A DNA stretch of 64,000 nt from Lepas anatifera (Eukaryota > Arthropoda > Thecostraca > Lepadidae): contig JAOTON010001680.1 of NCBI GenBank assembly GCA_034440635.1, forward strand, positions 1,616,001-1,680,000. Direction: 5' to 3'. Below, piece after piece: positions 1 to 10,969 of this stretch. The position numbers and the translations under genes are program-made. Each line of letters begins with the position of its first letter. Within the stretch, counting starts at the first letter, position 1. A model generated the notes under the pieces. The model made no database searches. It was not told the DNA's origin and saw nothing but the letters and a program-made list of their open reading frames with translations.

Positions 1-1400
1 TTGCGATAGCTTCACATATGGTAAACGTTTCTGGAAATCGATAAATATTTCACTAGTGGCCTTCCTTTGATGTTCTCGAAATCTGTTGTGATATTCACTC
101 GCTGTTATGTTGAACTCATAATATTTTTACGTTCGAATTTTCTTCCCATTGCTCTCTAATCCTCGGCGCAGGCTTGGTTTTGTGCAGGAGTGGTCGCAGT
201 CTAGGGCTTTAGGGGGGGGGGTCAGCTTGCCCTGACCTCAAGACCGACCATAATGCCACAAACGCTTCCGGGGGTAGAGGGTGGCACAAGGCGACTGCAA
301 TCTTTTTAGAGCTCTCTTGAAAGTTATTGCCTTATTCACATACTTTCATGCTGTCTTCAGGGTATAATCGTTTTACTCCACGTAAAGATAACTCCACGAA
401 AGAAGTAGTGAGTTGTGTTTTCAGGTATGCACTTTCCCAAACAAAAATTCATTGTCACATTTCTTCTACTAATACTGAAAGATTACGGATAAGATAAGGC
501 GACAATTAAATATTGTGACAGAAGTGTCTTCCCGGGCTCGCATATGGGAAGAACATGCAGCGGCTCTGGGCGTGTTGAACTTGCAAGCCGCTGACCCGGC
601 TCCGGGCTCAAAGCCAGGGCGCAAATACTGAATAATGACTTACTGATCCCCATACACCTTCCAAGGTGGTGAGGGTTGGTGACACCATATGATATCAGGA
701 GTTAATGCGCCAAAAAGTCTGTGCCTTATTTGCATATATGGAATTCTGAATGTTGAAAAAATTCAGTGACGCTGGAGATAACGCTGCAAGTTTGCACGCA
801 CTTAATAATTGACAAAAGCGTTCCTGAAAATCAGTGGAGGGATACAAGGGGGGTAAGGGCTCAACCTCCCAATGTCCGAGTGCCCATAGTTAATACTTGG
901 ACCGAGGCGGATAATCTGAGGCAGTGGCGGAGCAGGCTCGAGCCCCCTCGCCCCCCCAAATGAAGTCCTGGATCCACTGTTCCTGAAAATGTAAGGCTTT
1001 AAAAGTGTTTTGGGTCCATCTGAGTTTCCTTGCAAATGTCCACGATAACGGTAGACGTGCAATATTTTATCAATGATCGTTCTACAAACGTAACTGCCTG
1101 AGATGGGCCAAGAATATAAATAGAAGAAAGGCCCTGCAATACACTATTTATTGAAAACAGTGCCGCTAAGTGGATTTGTTGGAAAAACCCTGCTGTTAGC
1201 ATGTTCTAGATGTCCTGTCATGTTGTTGAGCCATTTTGATGACTCAATGAAATCACATTTTTTAGAAGTCACGCAATTTGAATTTTTTTTAATTTAAAGC
1301 AGACGACTGACAGGTCAGCTATTTTATGGGCCAACTATCGAACATAGTGGCCTAACCTAAGCTACATGCAACATATGTGGACCCCAAGTAATTTAAAATG
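1..1400. other. Unassigned non-coding DNA
   Basis: I see no convincing gene here. The first 130 bases vaguely resemble a dispersed repeat seen near 28.9-29.3 and 33.7-34.0 kb, sharing a segment that begins TTTCACTAGTGGCCTTCC. A small inverted-terminus remnant lies at 922-979 and is listed separately. The remaining open frames are short and overlap on opposite strands, as expected by chance. Confidence 0.4.
922..979. mobile_element. Tiny hAT-like terminal remnant (CAGTGGCGG family)
   Basis: The segment begins CAGTGGCGGAGCAGG and ends CCTGGATCCACTG, which are inverted versions of one terminus. The same terminus bounds better-preserved elements at 10.1, 38.9, 51.3 and 56.2 kb. Only 58 bp remain, so this would be an internally deleted copy. 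No matching 8-bp flanking duplication is visible, which keeps confidence modest. Confidence 0.4.
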
Positions 1401-1406
1401 AGGCGG

Positions 1407-1500
1407 TTAAGAATGAAAATAAAAGAAAAACGAGAGAAGGAGCGAGAGAGGGGGAAGAGAAAGAGAGAGAGATGGGGAATAGAGAGAGAGAGAGAGATTA
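1407..1500. repeat. GA-rich microsatellite
   Basis: This is a purine tract dominated by GAGA runs with scattered interruptions. The open frames on its complement are serine/leucine-rich artefacts of the repeat. Its purity is lower than the tract at 26.4 kb, suggesting an older array. Confidence 0.8.
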
Positions 1501-1689
1501 TGACAGGGGAAGAAGAAGAGGTGTGCGGTTGCAGTTTGCAAGGGAAAGTTGAACAGGACAAAAGGAGCAGGTAAGGTTAAACCCTTGACATAGCTCCTTG
1601 TCTTATAATTCGGACATATTACAGAATAAAGAAAGATTCTGACTGTCATTCAGATGAGCTCAAGATGGAGTGAATGAGGGCATATGATA

Positions 1690-4600
1690 TAATAAAAAAA
1701 TACTGCACATCAAGGTATATTTTATATTAGCCAGTCTCTATACATTAGTTCCTAGGTTTTACAGATTTACACATGAATCCTAGTAATCTTCTATGAACAG
1801 CTTCTTAGTAACTGTTTTAAAGAATGACTTAGAAGGAGGTATATCATTAATATCAGGTATTTTAATAGCGACAACATTATTCCACACCTTAGGACAGCTG
1901 ATTGGTACTGCAAATGTTCTATATACTGTTTCTCCTGGGGGTTCTTTGAAGTGCATTCTCCGTCGTGATAATCTAGCGGGTGATTGAATTCGAATGAGTT
2001 TGCAAACACAGGAGGCAGCCTTCCATGCATGAAACCATGTAGGACCAGTAATTTTGCCGTTTTATCAGGTCGGGTAGCTTTAGAAAGTTAAGCTTCTTAA
2101 AGATTGGACTTGAAGGTGACCTTGGATCAGCAAAGTCAATAATTCTTATTATTCTTTTCTGCAAATTGATTAATTTGGTTAAGCTTGTTTCATAATTTGA
2201 CCCCCAAACCAGAGCGCAGTACCCTAGATATGGGAGGATTAGAGCATTGTAGAGCATAAGCAAGGTTTTATCTGTTAGCATGAACTTCGCCCTAGATATT
2301 ACTCCAATATTACGTCTCAGAGTGTTACAAGTCATGGAGATGTGAGTTTTCCATTTCAGGTTTTCATCAATATGTACGCCTAAATATTTTATAGAATGAC
2401 TTCGGTTAATTTGCTGATTGTTAAGGGAGATATTGATATCGGGCTTGATTTCATTTATGCAGTATATCTGATAAAAGTTTTAGTTATGTTAAGAGTAAGT
2501 CGATTGGAACATAACCAGTTGTAGATTTTAGGTGTTTCTTTGTTAATCTCGGCTTCAACATCTTTCAAGCTATTTCCTGAAAAGAAAGAGAAGTGTCGTC
2601 TGCAAAGAGGTAGTAATTTGGAGCCGAGGAAGCTTTATAGATATCGTTTATGTAGATTAAGAAGAGGATGGGGCCCAAAATTGATCCCTGTGGTACGCCA
2701 ATTTCAGAAACTTTGGGCAAAGACTGAACTTCCTTGCCTGAGATGTTAAGTTTGGTTATTTGGATTCTGTTTTCTAGATAGGATTTAAGTATTTTAAGAG
2801 ATTCATTCCTAATTCCGTATTTTTCCATTTTTTAGAAGAATGGAGTGAGGAACTGTATCAAATGCTTTTTTAGGTCCAGATATATCCCTACACATGATTT
2901 GCGATTAGAGATGCAGGACGTAAGATTATCATAGATGAGAGATAATGGCATGAAACTTGAGTGTTGCTTTGAAAGCCAAATTGATAACTGTAGAGGATGT
3001 TATTTGTTTCAAGAAATCTGATAACTGATTATAAATTATTCGTTCAAGTAATTTTGAAAGAACTGGTAGGATCGATATTGGGCGATAGTTTGTGAAATGA
3101 TCATGGTTTCCTGATTTGAACAGTGGTTTTACTAGAGCTATTTTAAAAATGTCAGGAAATGTATGTTTATCAATGCAAAGATTCATGAGAAAGGTAATTT
3201 CAGTGAGTAAGTAGGGGGTGAGCTTTTTAAGTATCTTGGCAGTGATATTATCACAACCAGCACCGTAATATTGAGTTCTTTAGTGATATGCAAGACATAT
3301 TCAGAGGTCACAGGCCTAAGGTTCATAAAGTTATCACTTTGAACATCATTTAAGTATGAGAGGGGTCTATGTTTGAAGGGGATAAATGGGATTCAAGAGA
3401 TTTCCCTATTGTGCGAAGAAGTTATTAAATTGATCAGCTATTTCCTGTGGGTCACTTACTTTCTCATTGTTGACTGTGAAGGAATCTGGCAGTTTGACTC
3501 TTTTCTTTTCGCTTTATTATTTCATTCATGGTTTCCCAGAGCTTGGAGTTGCTGCGGTTTTGTTCAAGCTTATTTCTATAGAAGTTTGCTTAGATTGCTT
3601 AATTATTGAGTTTAACCTATTTCTGTATCTTGTAAAGACAAGTCTATTATGTGTTGTTCTGTTTTTTAAGAATTTTCGATACAATTTATTCTTATTATTT
3701 ATACATTTCACCATACCAGTAGTTACCCAAGGTTGAATTGGTTCATTCTTGATATTTTTTGTGATTTAGATAAATTGCCTATTTCATTTTTAATTGTATT
3801 AATTAATGTATTAGCATAGAAGTTAGGTCGCTAGTGGCAGGGGTTTGGTCTAGTTTATGTTTAACACGTCGGGCCAGTGTATCTACTAAGGCTAGGTCAA
3901 AATACTTGGTTTGACTGAGATTTTTGGGTTGTTTTTGCTTGACATGCTCAAAATTAATAAAGATTGGAAGATGATCGCTGGTGTCATCAATAAGAAGCCC
4001 AGACTTTTGGAAACATTGAGGGAAATTCATAAATAGGTTATCAATTAGAGTCGCAGATGAATTTGTAATTCTGGTTGGAAGTGTAATAGTGGGGATGAAT
4101 CCAGCTGATGCCATGGACGACATGAAAGTGTCTGCAATTGAGGAGTTGTTTACTTGTAACAGGTCAATATTGAAATCACCTGCAATGACACATTTTTATT
4201 CGACTTGGAAATATTGTCAGTAATCATATCAAGGAAATTTAGAAAAGGTGTACAGTCAAATGAAGGGGACCTATACATTGTACCGATGAGTATGCTAGAT
4301 GATACTGGTGAAGTGATTTTTATAAATGTTGACTGAAATTCAGTCACATTGCAGGACAGGTCAGACCTAGCAATATGTTTCAAGTGCTTTTTAATATATA
4401 GTGCAGATCCTTGCCACGGGTATGAGCCTCAGGGCAATTATGAAGGAAATTATATCCTGGTATTTGGAAGGAACTAGTTAGGTTATCGTCTAGCCAAGTT
4501 TCTGAGACACAGAGGACATCAAATTTAGTTGGGCAGTTTTCTAGGAGGGTAACAACTTTATCAAAATTTTTGGGCAGCGACCTCACATTTATATGGATCA

Positions 4601-4790
4601 TTGAAATATTTGAGTTGTGAAGTTGAAGAGTTTGAGTTTTGTTGTATCTACATTGACCTGCAATGTGAGCAAATTCATCCTCAAAGTGTAACCCTCATCA
4701 TTTAAGATGTAAGTGTCAAAAGACAGTCGAGTATATTCTTCAAGATGTGCAAGGTCAGCATACAAGTCAGACATGCAGAAAGGGGAGGAA
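1690..4790 (-). mobile_element. CR1/L2/Jockey-group LINE, nearly full-length ORF2, decayed
   Basis: This non-LTR retrotransposon runs right to left. The ORF2 remnant spans 4774 to 1780 and is described separately; about 90 bp of 3' untranslated sequence follow, ending in an AT-rich stretch. I see no ORF1 upstream of 4774, so the copy is either 5'-truncated or its ORF1 has decayed beyond recognition. The exact ends and flanking duplications could not be fixed by eye. The order of endonuclease, reverse transcriptase and C-terminal region is typical of the CR1/L2/Jockey group. I cannot assign a clade without a phylogeny. Confidence 0.88.
1780..4774 (-). pseudogene. LINE ORF2: APE-type endonuclease plus reverse transcriptase, multiply frameshifted
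   Basis: ORF2 nicks target DNA and reverse-transcribes the element RNA at the nick. A plausible start is the ATG at 4774-4772, followed by MSDLYADLAHLEEY. Endonuclease signatures appear in order: NVRSLPKN near 4590, CVSETWLDD near 4500 with the catalytic glutamate, MYRSPS near 4270, GDFNIDLL near 4165 and SDHLPIF near 3970. Reverse-transcriptase signatures follow: YRPISILPVLSK near 3085, GVPQGSILGP near 2690 and the catalytic FADD at 2606-2595. The C-terminal part contains YNALILPYLGYCALVWG and ends at a TAG at 1780-1782. The span of about 2,995 nt fits roughly 1,000 residues, normal for this group. The pieces lie in all three minus frames and need at least seven frame changes, so it cannot be active. 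High confidence in the family, low in exact breakpoints. Confidence 0.9.
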
Positions 4791-5170
4791 GAAAGAAGAC
4801 AATATCAGAGGCAAAAACAGGCACAAAAATTGAAATGAACTGGGCCCCGATTGCTCGCAATATAAGGGATTGCACAAGGGGGCCAAGTCCAAAACTAGCA
4901 AACTACCTGGCAGCCAAGAAAATATAACTTTCGTTTTTCAGCTCATATAGAACCAGGAACTGTTTGTGTGGGCGACAACTGAGCAGGAATTTGATATAAA
5001 AATTTGAAGGTAAAATCATAGGGGCCCGATTTTGCATGCAGCTGACACTAGCAACGTGACATTCTCATTTTCTACATGGTATTAACAACGTTAAAACTGT
5101 TTTGCAGGTCTAAAGGCTAAATTTTCAATGTAATCCATATATAGGCCATGAAATAAGAAATATTTTCTTC
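4791..5170. other. Unassigned non-coding DNA
   Basis: Between the LINE and the SINE I see no gene, clear repeat or regulatory site. The short open frame starting at 4745 overlaps the antisense of the LINE 5' end. Confidence 0.4.
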
Positions 5171-5175
5171 ATAAC

Positions 5176-5498
5176 CGCCCCGGTAGCTCAGTTGGTAGAG
5201 CGTTGGGCTCTGGGCCGCTGCTCAGAACATGCAGTGGCAGTGCATGTCCAGGCTTGGGATCGGTTCCCCTGGGGCGCTGCGGCATTCAGTAGTTTACCCG
5301 CCGTAGGTCGGCTAGCAACTCCCTGTGCTTTGTGGGACGTTAAGCTTTGGCTTCTAAATTAACCCTTCATTGTGGGAGTTGCTTGTTCAGGTGGTGAGGT
5401 CGGGGTCTCCATGACAAGTCTCCTGATGACTCTAGTGAGACTCCTACTCCAGAAACTGAAACGGGGACAACTTCGACAAAATTTATAATTTTTTTAAA
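5176..5498 (+). mobile_element. tRNA-derived SINE (copy 1)
   Basis: The head carries a pol III A box in GGTAGCTCAGTTGGTAGAG at 5182-5200, and a B box within GGGATCGGTTCCCC near 5257-5270. The boxes are farther apart than in a normal tRNA, so this is tRNA-derived and not a working tRNA gene. A unique body follows, containing GGGACGTTAAGCTTTGGC, and an A/T-rich tail. A second copy at 37.7-38.1 kb shares the head, the body and the tail, which establishes a repeat family. No clean target duplication was seen. It encodes no protein. Confidence 0.85.
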
Positions 5499-5790
5499 CA
5501 TTGTCTTCAGAGAAGGTAGAGTTATTCTTTTGTATAGCTGACGCTTTGGACTCTCTGAATATCATACTTCCTAAAGAACAAGATTTATACTATGGATTGA
5601 AGTGGGAGAAATGAACACTTTGAGATGACAATGTTTTCTGTCGCAGTGGCCTGGTATAACGATGAAACAGTGTTTCCAAAAATTTTAAACTGATATTTTT
5701 CATTCATTTAGATTCAATGTACCACCAATCAGTTCAAAGTCACAATCCAGGCTGACATCACTCCAAAAACAAAACTGGTTATTTATCACG
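5499..5790. other. Unassigned non-coding DNA
   Basis: No gene or recognisable element is visible in this short gap between the SINE and the first family-C element. Confidence 0.4.
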
Positions 5791-5799
5791 TTCAGTGAA

Positions 5800-6634
5800 G
5801 GGGTCTTAAAGTGTTCCCCCACCTTTTCCCGAGGTGGCCGAGGGACCAGTCGCAGCCAGGAAATGCTACACAGCGCGTCGATTGGTGAAAATTTTGAAGA
5901 TCCATAAAAATTCGACTTATAGGCCTTCAAACTCCGACGTATATTTTGAGACCATCATCGCACCAGTTTCCCTACACTGTAGCCCGAGTGATGACGCAAT
6001 AACGTCATATAATCGGGATTACACGTCAAGGTCACCCCACATAAAGGTCAAGGTCTAAGGTCTCCAGCCAAGGTCATTGACCCCAGTGTTCCGGTCAGAT
6101 GGTACTATTCAGTACGGCGTATTTCATCCAATGGCTTCGTAGTTTAGGCTACTCAATGTCAAGTTCTAGGTTACATGTCAAGGACAAAGGACTTTTTCAT
6201 GGTCAAACCCTCATTTCCGACACAAAGGCTGCTATAGTGCCTGTTATATTGTGCAGTATCGGGAATCTGTCACATTGTTACGTCGTAGGGCGGTGATCTT
6301 GAATGGCCTTGACCTCAAACCTTCCGAGAACATCACGTGGGACTTTCCCTCTATAATCTCGGGTCGCTTTCAGTGTATTCCCGAGTTTTCACAGAATCAC
6401 GATATTTCCCAATAGGTTTCCAGCACGGCCAGATTTGATTTTTACGACCTCGTTTGACCTTGAAGATATTGACCTAGGTCAATGAAACTTGGCCATATGC
6501 AAACCACCATCGCCCCCATATACCATCAAACGGGCTTTGTTCTAATCCTCTCGGCTTTTTGACAGTGCTCAGGGGCACTTTAGGACTCCCTCTACCATAC
6601 GTTGACGCCAGAGCCCTCTCCACTGCGCGTGTTA
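5800..6634 (-). mobile_element. Family-C inverted-terminus element, copy C1
   Basis: This copy is reversed relative to C2 and C3. Its right end reads CCTCTCCACTGCGCGTGTTA, the complement of the family start; the left end is eroded. Shared internal blocks include CGAGGTGGCCGAGGGACC, CGCGTCGATTGGTGAAAA and ACCTTGAAGATATTGACCTA. It carries AGGTCA/TGACCT motifs but no open frame of note. Non-autonomous, probably a DNA transposon. Confidence 0.75.
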
Positions 6635-6849
6635 TTTCTCCTATACCTACCCCATCTGGAGCAAAAATGACCGCATTTAAGAGAAACCCCTCGCCAATAG
6701 AACGTAATCCCACCTGGCGGGGAAATGCGTGTCTCAAACACACGAAGCAGGGGGAAATCCTCCAAAGATTGTGGAACTCAACCTAGGTTTTTAAATTCCC
6801 TCCTATTACCCGCATGAGCCCGCGTAATTATGTTCACAAGGTACAACGT

Positions 6850-6985
6850 AGCTAGCTGCTTTTTCAAAGACACTGAAATTCAACGTTCGCCTCCCAGCCC
6901 CCCTTCCCACCCCCGGTCATCGCCACTGCGGGGTCCGTCCCCTCCCTTAGTAAAAATTATGTGACAATGCCCCTGGCGTTGCCAC
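6850..6985 (-). repeat. Dispersed repeat N, copy 1
   Basis: On the minus strand this matches 23720-23860 in several blocks, including GGGGCATT followed by AATTTTTAC, a G-rich tract and a TGTCTTTGAAAA block. The two copies are clearly related but diverged. No coding potential. Confidence 0.6.
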
Positions 6986-7029
6986 AGATGTTTTGTCACT
7001 GGTGTTTTGAAAACAGTCTTTGTAATATA

Positions 7030-8110
7030 ATTATTCTCTTAACGCGATCGTAATTTACAGGTTCCAGATTCGGGCATCCCCAATAGTTTTCGAAAATCCA
7101 CGTTAGTTTGATGGGTCCATAGAGAGAACCTTCCTCAGACAAAACAATCCGTCGCATATGGTCGCATCCGTCGACTAAGGTGTTGTACCTTTTCACCATC
7201 TAGCACGGAGGAAAGCAGCAAATGCTTCCCTCTCTTGGTATACTACCTTATTTTACCTTGGCAGTGCTCTCTATTAGTCCTCAGTCTTCATAGTTTCCTA
7301 TGGTTAAATTTTAGTTTATACACGCCTCTCTTCTTCTTCTCTTGGTTACCTTTGAGAAGGGGCCCCACCCTTCTCAACTCAGCAGAAACACATCTCAGTG
7401 CTTCTGACCTCACTAAACTCGGCCGCCGGCTAGCCTGTGTTGACTGCCCCTGCGCCGCCTTGTCTGCACCGGAGGGTAGCTTAGGATGGTGGAGCAGATA
7501 ATCAAGCCAGTAGAGAGCAACATATGGCTAGGATTGTTTGGAAAAGACCATGTTAATACATCTCATGGCTCAGGGTCTCAGGCTTTATCATTTTTATGGA
7601 GAAATTTTGGTTGGATTTCTCGCAATAAAAGTGAACGCACCTCCACCAATCAGCGGCCGCCATCTGCTGGCTGCCGCTTGCCTGCGGGCACAGAGGTTAG
7701 AGAGGTCAAGCTGGGGCACCGCTGACGCCGAGTTCAAGCGTCGGTGGGGAGGGGTCGCGTGGAGGATTATAAAACCTACTTGTGCGTCTTGCGAATGGTG
7801 GTGCTTGTGCCTGCTGTTGGACTAAGGGAGGCACAGGTGTAGGAGACGTGCGCACGGGGGTGGACATGGTTAGATGTCTGTACTGTATGCGATGTCGATA
7901 AGGATGACGAAACATAACTTCATTAAATGAGTTCGGTATGTGAATATACTGGGCAGAAGAATTTCAGGCGCTGATTTCAAGTCTCAAGTGTTTGCCGACA
8001 TCAGGGTACATTTGGGAGCTTTTCAAGAGTTTTTGGTTCAGTTTTCACACATTTATTGGCAGTGCAATACACACGGTACACCTGAGATACATGCTTGACT
8101 GAAAATTTTA
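7030..8110 (+). repeat. 1.1-kb dispersed repeat L, copy 1
   Basis: The segment aligns by eye with the reverse complement of 34370-35510. Landmarks in order are TTTTCGAAAATCCACGTT, GGTTACCTTTGAGAAGG, CTCGGCCGCCGGCTAGCC, CCACCAATCAGCGGCCGCC and GGATTATAAAACCTAC. The last contains TATAAAA about 75 bp after CAATCA-type and GC-rich boxes, so the repeat may carry a pol II promoter; this is inference. The overlapping open frames at 7235-7915 are not conserved as protein between the copies. Confidence 0.72.
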
Positions 8111-8319
8111 TGCGTATGCAACACGAGAAGTTAAGATTCTGAAATGGCTATTTGAGGCGCAGGGATGGGTAGTTCGTACTTTCATACTGACCGCATAAAA
8201 CAAAGTGGGTCCAAGGCGAATCACAGGGTGCACAAGGCAGCCAACTGAGTAGGTTTGTATGTTTTGTACGGCATAAACATCGCTGTATTCATCTGGAATG
8301 GACCATCTCATTATCCAGG

Positions 8320-8385
8320 GGTGGAAAACCCCACCAACTCGGCAACCAGGGATAACGACAGACACTGAACATTACATTCATGAAG
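8320..8385 (+). repeat. Short dispersed repeat O, copy 1
   Basis: The pattern TGGAAAAxCCC, CCAACTCGGCAACCAGGGAT, CGACAGAC and TGAACATT recurs at 24775-24842. It lies immediately outside the left arm of the 8.4-12.5 kb inverted-repeat block. Confidence 0.55.
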
Positions 8386-8387
8386 TG

Positions 8388-9110
8388 GGCAATTCCAGCA
8401 CCAATCGACCAAGGCCTACACGGTACCTCTCTGATTTTCTTTAAAATTGGCATATGGGGTTCCCATGGGCCCCAAAGCCGAATCTGAGAGTTTCAGCTCA
8501 ATCGGAGTAAAGCTTTAGAAGTTATTGCCTCAGGCATTTTTGAAAATCTGTTTACAGTGCATTTTTAGGTGACCATACAACCCACAGAGACTGATGAACT
8601 AAACATTAAATATACATTTTCCTGTCTCAAATGAACCGAAAAACTCGAATCTGAAGTCCGTCTGACCCTAGGTCACTTGTGCAAAAATCTATTATTTGAC
8701 CTTGACCTATGGTCATGTCCCAAATTTGCTGGTACACATTTTTTTCAAAATGGAATACCTCAAATTGAAGATTTAACTTTTTCAGTCCAATAAAATAGGT
8801 TAGAACATCCGTTTTTATATCTACTAGTGTTTTTAACACGCACAGTGGAGGGTGGTCTGGTGTCAACACGTAATGAAGGGGGCCCCGAAATGCCTCCCTG
8901 AGATCTCGCCAATTAAGAGGGTTGGGAAAACGCATGTTCCGGGATTTGTGAAGCCTGTAAACTCTTTTATTTGAGCTCAATTGTATGGACTTATATCTAT
9001 ATCTTTAAGGACAAATCAGGTAATAAATGTCAAGTGTATGTGCGTCATACCGGACACCTTTAGTGAAGTGCCGTGATTATACGGAAAAAGTCGCGAAACG
9101 TTTGAAACAT
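8388..9110 (+). repeat. Left arm of 4.15-kb inverted-repeat block
   Basis: This arm matches the reverse complement of about 11830-12545. Shared landmarks are TTATTGCCTCAGGCATTTTT, GGTGACCATACAACCCACAG, AAATTTGCTGGTACAC, AAAATAGGTTAGAACATCCG and TAGTGTTTTTAACACGC. The part from 8834 onward is the start of a family-C element, TTAACACGCACAGTGGAGGG; the part before it is specific to these two arms within the window. The gene frame at 8627-8980 is an antisense artefact. Confidence 0.82.
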
Positions 9111-9162
9111 ATAATAGTGATATATTGAAACAGTGATATTGAAAAATATAACAGTACGGTGA

Positions 9163-10099
9163 CAGTGGACACCCTCACGTCAACGGAGCCCTGGAGAGGA
9201 GGAGGTTAGGGAGTATTTATACTCTTTTGACTCCGTTCAAATGGCTTCTGGAGATATTACGTTCAAAGAATGGTCAAAATCAGAGAGAGAATCGACGCTT
9301 TCGGATTGCGTGAATAATATAGAGCGATTTGTTGATTCCCTGAGTGAGAAGGTATGTAACCTAACCCGTCACCACTACATCTCTATGGCTCAAGGACATT
9401 ATATAGCAAACTGGAAGGAAAAGGTACCAACGGGGGAAGCCGTAGTCATCGATGGCTCATCAGAAAATAATACATGTACTGCGCAAAATGCTGCTCAGTC
9501 GTATCACTGGTCTGCAAAGCACGTGACTATACACCCTTTTGTTCCATACTGGATTGAGGATGGAGTCCGGTGCAGTAGAAGTTGTTTTTTAAGTGACGAC
9601 TTAAAGCACTCTCACGTCATGGCTCATACCTTGAAGCACAAACTCGTACCTTGGCTACGCACCCACATGCCGAGTTTGAAGAAAATACATTACGTATCAG
9701 ACGGGTGCGGTGGCCAATACAAAAACAATTTTCACTTTACCTATGTGTGTTATCATCCAGATAGACTTTCAAATACCATGTGAATGACACTTCTTTGCTA
9801 CCAGCCACGGGAAGAACGGCTGTGACGGAGTTGGCGGTAAAGTTAGAACAAGAACAGCCAAGGTAAGCTTAAGGAGGAGAAGAAAAGGATCAGATCTTGG
9901 ATCATCTATTGATGTTCTCTTTCTGTCGCAATACTTCGACACCACAATCCATTTCGAGTTTGTCAGTAGAGAGGAGGTTTTTGAAATGTCAAAACGACTG
10001 ATACAGCGGTACAGCTCGACGTTGAAGATCAAGGGCACCCAACAGTTTCATCGTTTCACCCGTAAACCCGAACACCATGCAGGTGCGAGAGCTCTCTGA
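9163..10099 (+). pseudogene. Broken gene of an uncharacterised animal protein family (possibly transposon-derived)
   Basis: I recognise this family from uncharacterised invertebrate and vertebrate proteins, often present in many copies per genome; its biochemical role is unknown to me. The frame is open from 9163, the first ATG is at 9241, and it stops at 9781. Key motifs are FKEW near the start, YHWSAKHVTIHPFVPYW around residues 88-104 from the ATG, and SDGCGGQYKNNFHF around residues 153-166. Homology then resumes in the +2 frame at 9788 with HFFATSHGKNGCDGVGG and runs to a TGA at 10097-10099. A TGA also precedes it in that frame at 9785-9787. So there is a frameshift plus a probable nonsense change. 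The N-terminal part usual in the family is absent. The SDG and HD-like acidic positions might suggest an RNase-H-like fold, but that is speculation. It sits in the centre of the inverted-repeat block. Confidence 0.75.
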
Positions 10100-10114
10100 A
10101 GACATCGACGGAAC

Positions 10115-10512
10115 CAGTGGCAGATCTAGCCGGTCGGTTTGGGAGGAGAAAACCAAAGTCAAAAAGAAAAAAGAGAAAAAACGTCACGCAGTGAAAAATT
10201 GTGCTACAATAATATGATTTGTCAGTAGGATTTGGTATATTTGAGCCAAAAGGCAAAAAAACGTCAGGGGTGAAAAAGTACGGGCTCAATATTTTTTCTA
10301 TCCAAGATCCAATATTTACACTGAACTTCACTGGTTCTGTTTGAAGTTGAGAGTTGAAGCACCGAAATCTTGCTTATAAATTAAAAATGAATCGGGGCAT
10401 AAAGGAGGTCGACCGCTTGGGGGAGGGAGGGGGAGGGCAAAAATATGGTTTTGCCCCTAGCTTTTCATTTGGGGGACATGTCATTTTTGCTTCCCTTGTG
10501 GATCCGCCACTG
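10115..10512. mobile_element. hAT-like non-autonomous element with perfect 8-bp target duplication
   Basis: The element starts CAGTGGCAGATCTAGCC and ends GGATCCGCCACTG, which are inverted termini. It is flanked by perfect copies of GACGGAAC at 10107-10114 and 10513-10520. An 8-bp duplication and CAG..CTG ends are characteristic of the hAT superfamily. Its length of 398 bp is almost identical to the copy at 38930-39328. It inserted 16 bp after the stop of the pseudogene, and the perfect duplication suggests a fairly recent insertion. It encodes no transposase. Confidence 0.88.
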
Positions 10513-10520
10513 GACGGAAC

Positions 10521-10969
10521 AGAGCTGCCTACTGTGACAGCGTAAGGTCAGCTCAGCACAAAGACAGCTCTGGATGCGCCATCTCCCGTATTTCGGTGCA
10601 TTGTTGCAAACCGGTGTCCGATGTACATACACATTTTTTCCACGTGGTGACAAATGCTTGCTTCCTTTAACTTCAAGGAGAGTAAAATCGCACAAAGATA
10701 TCGTCAAGGAGAGAGTATTGCTATAATTCTAACTCGCAAGTGGGAAATGCTTGCTTCGGTCCGATGCAGAAAAAAACTTATTTGAATTGACGCGATAGGC
10801 GAGCTCTATATATGAACACGGGAAACCACGATTGCCTTATTTGGCTTTCACCAGACTTCTAGCACCGGTCCTATTGTATCACCATTTCGTCCCACTACAT
10901 TTCCAATATAGGTACTGTCGAAGCCCCAGCGACGAGTTACTGTCATCCTTTAAAGCATTGTAATGAGCA
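10521..10969. other. Unassigned centre of the inverted-repeat block
   Basis: Between the hAT-like element and the second family-C element I see no further coding homology. This stretch may hold decayed parts of the same larger element as the pseudogene, but nothing in the sequence proves it. Confidence 0.35.

Noticed and set aside
9769..10038. 89-codon minus-strand frame
   Set aside because: It is antisense to the +2-frame continuation of the pseudogene, which has recognisable family motifs.
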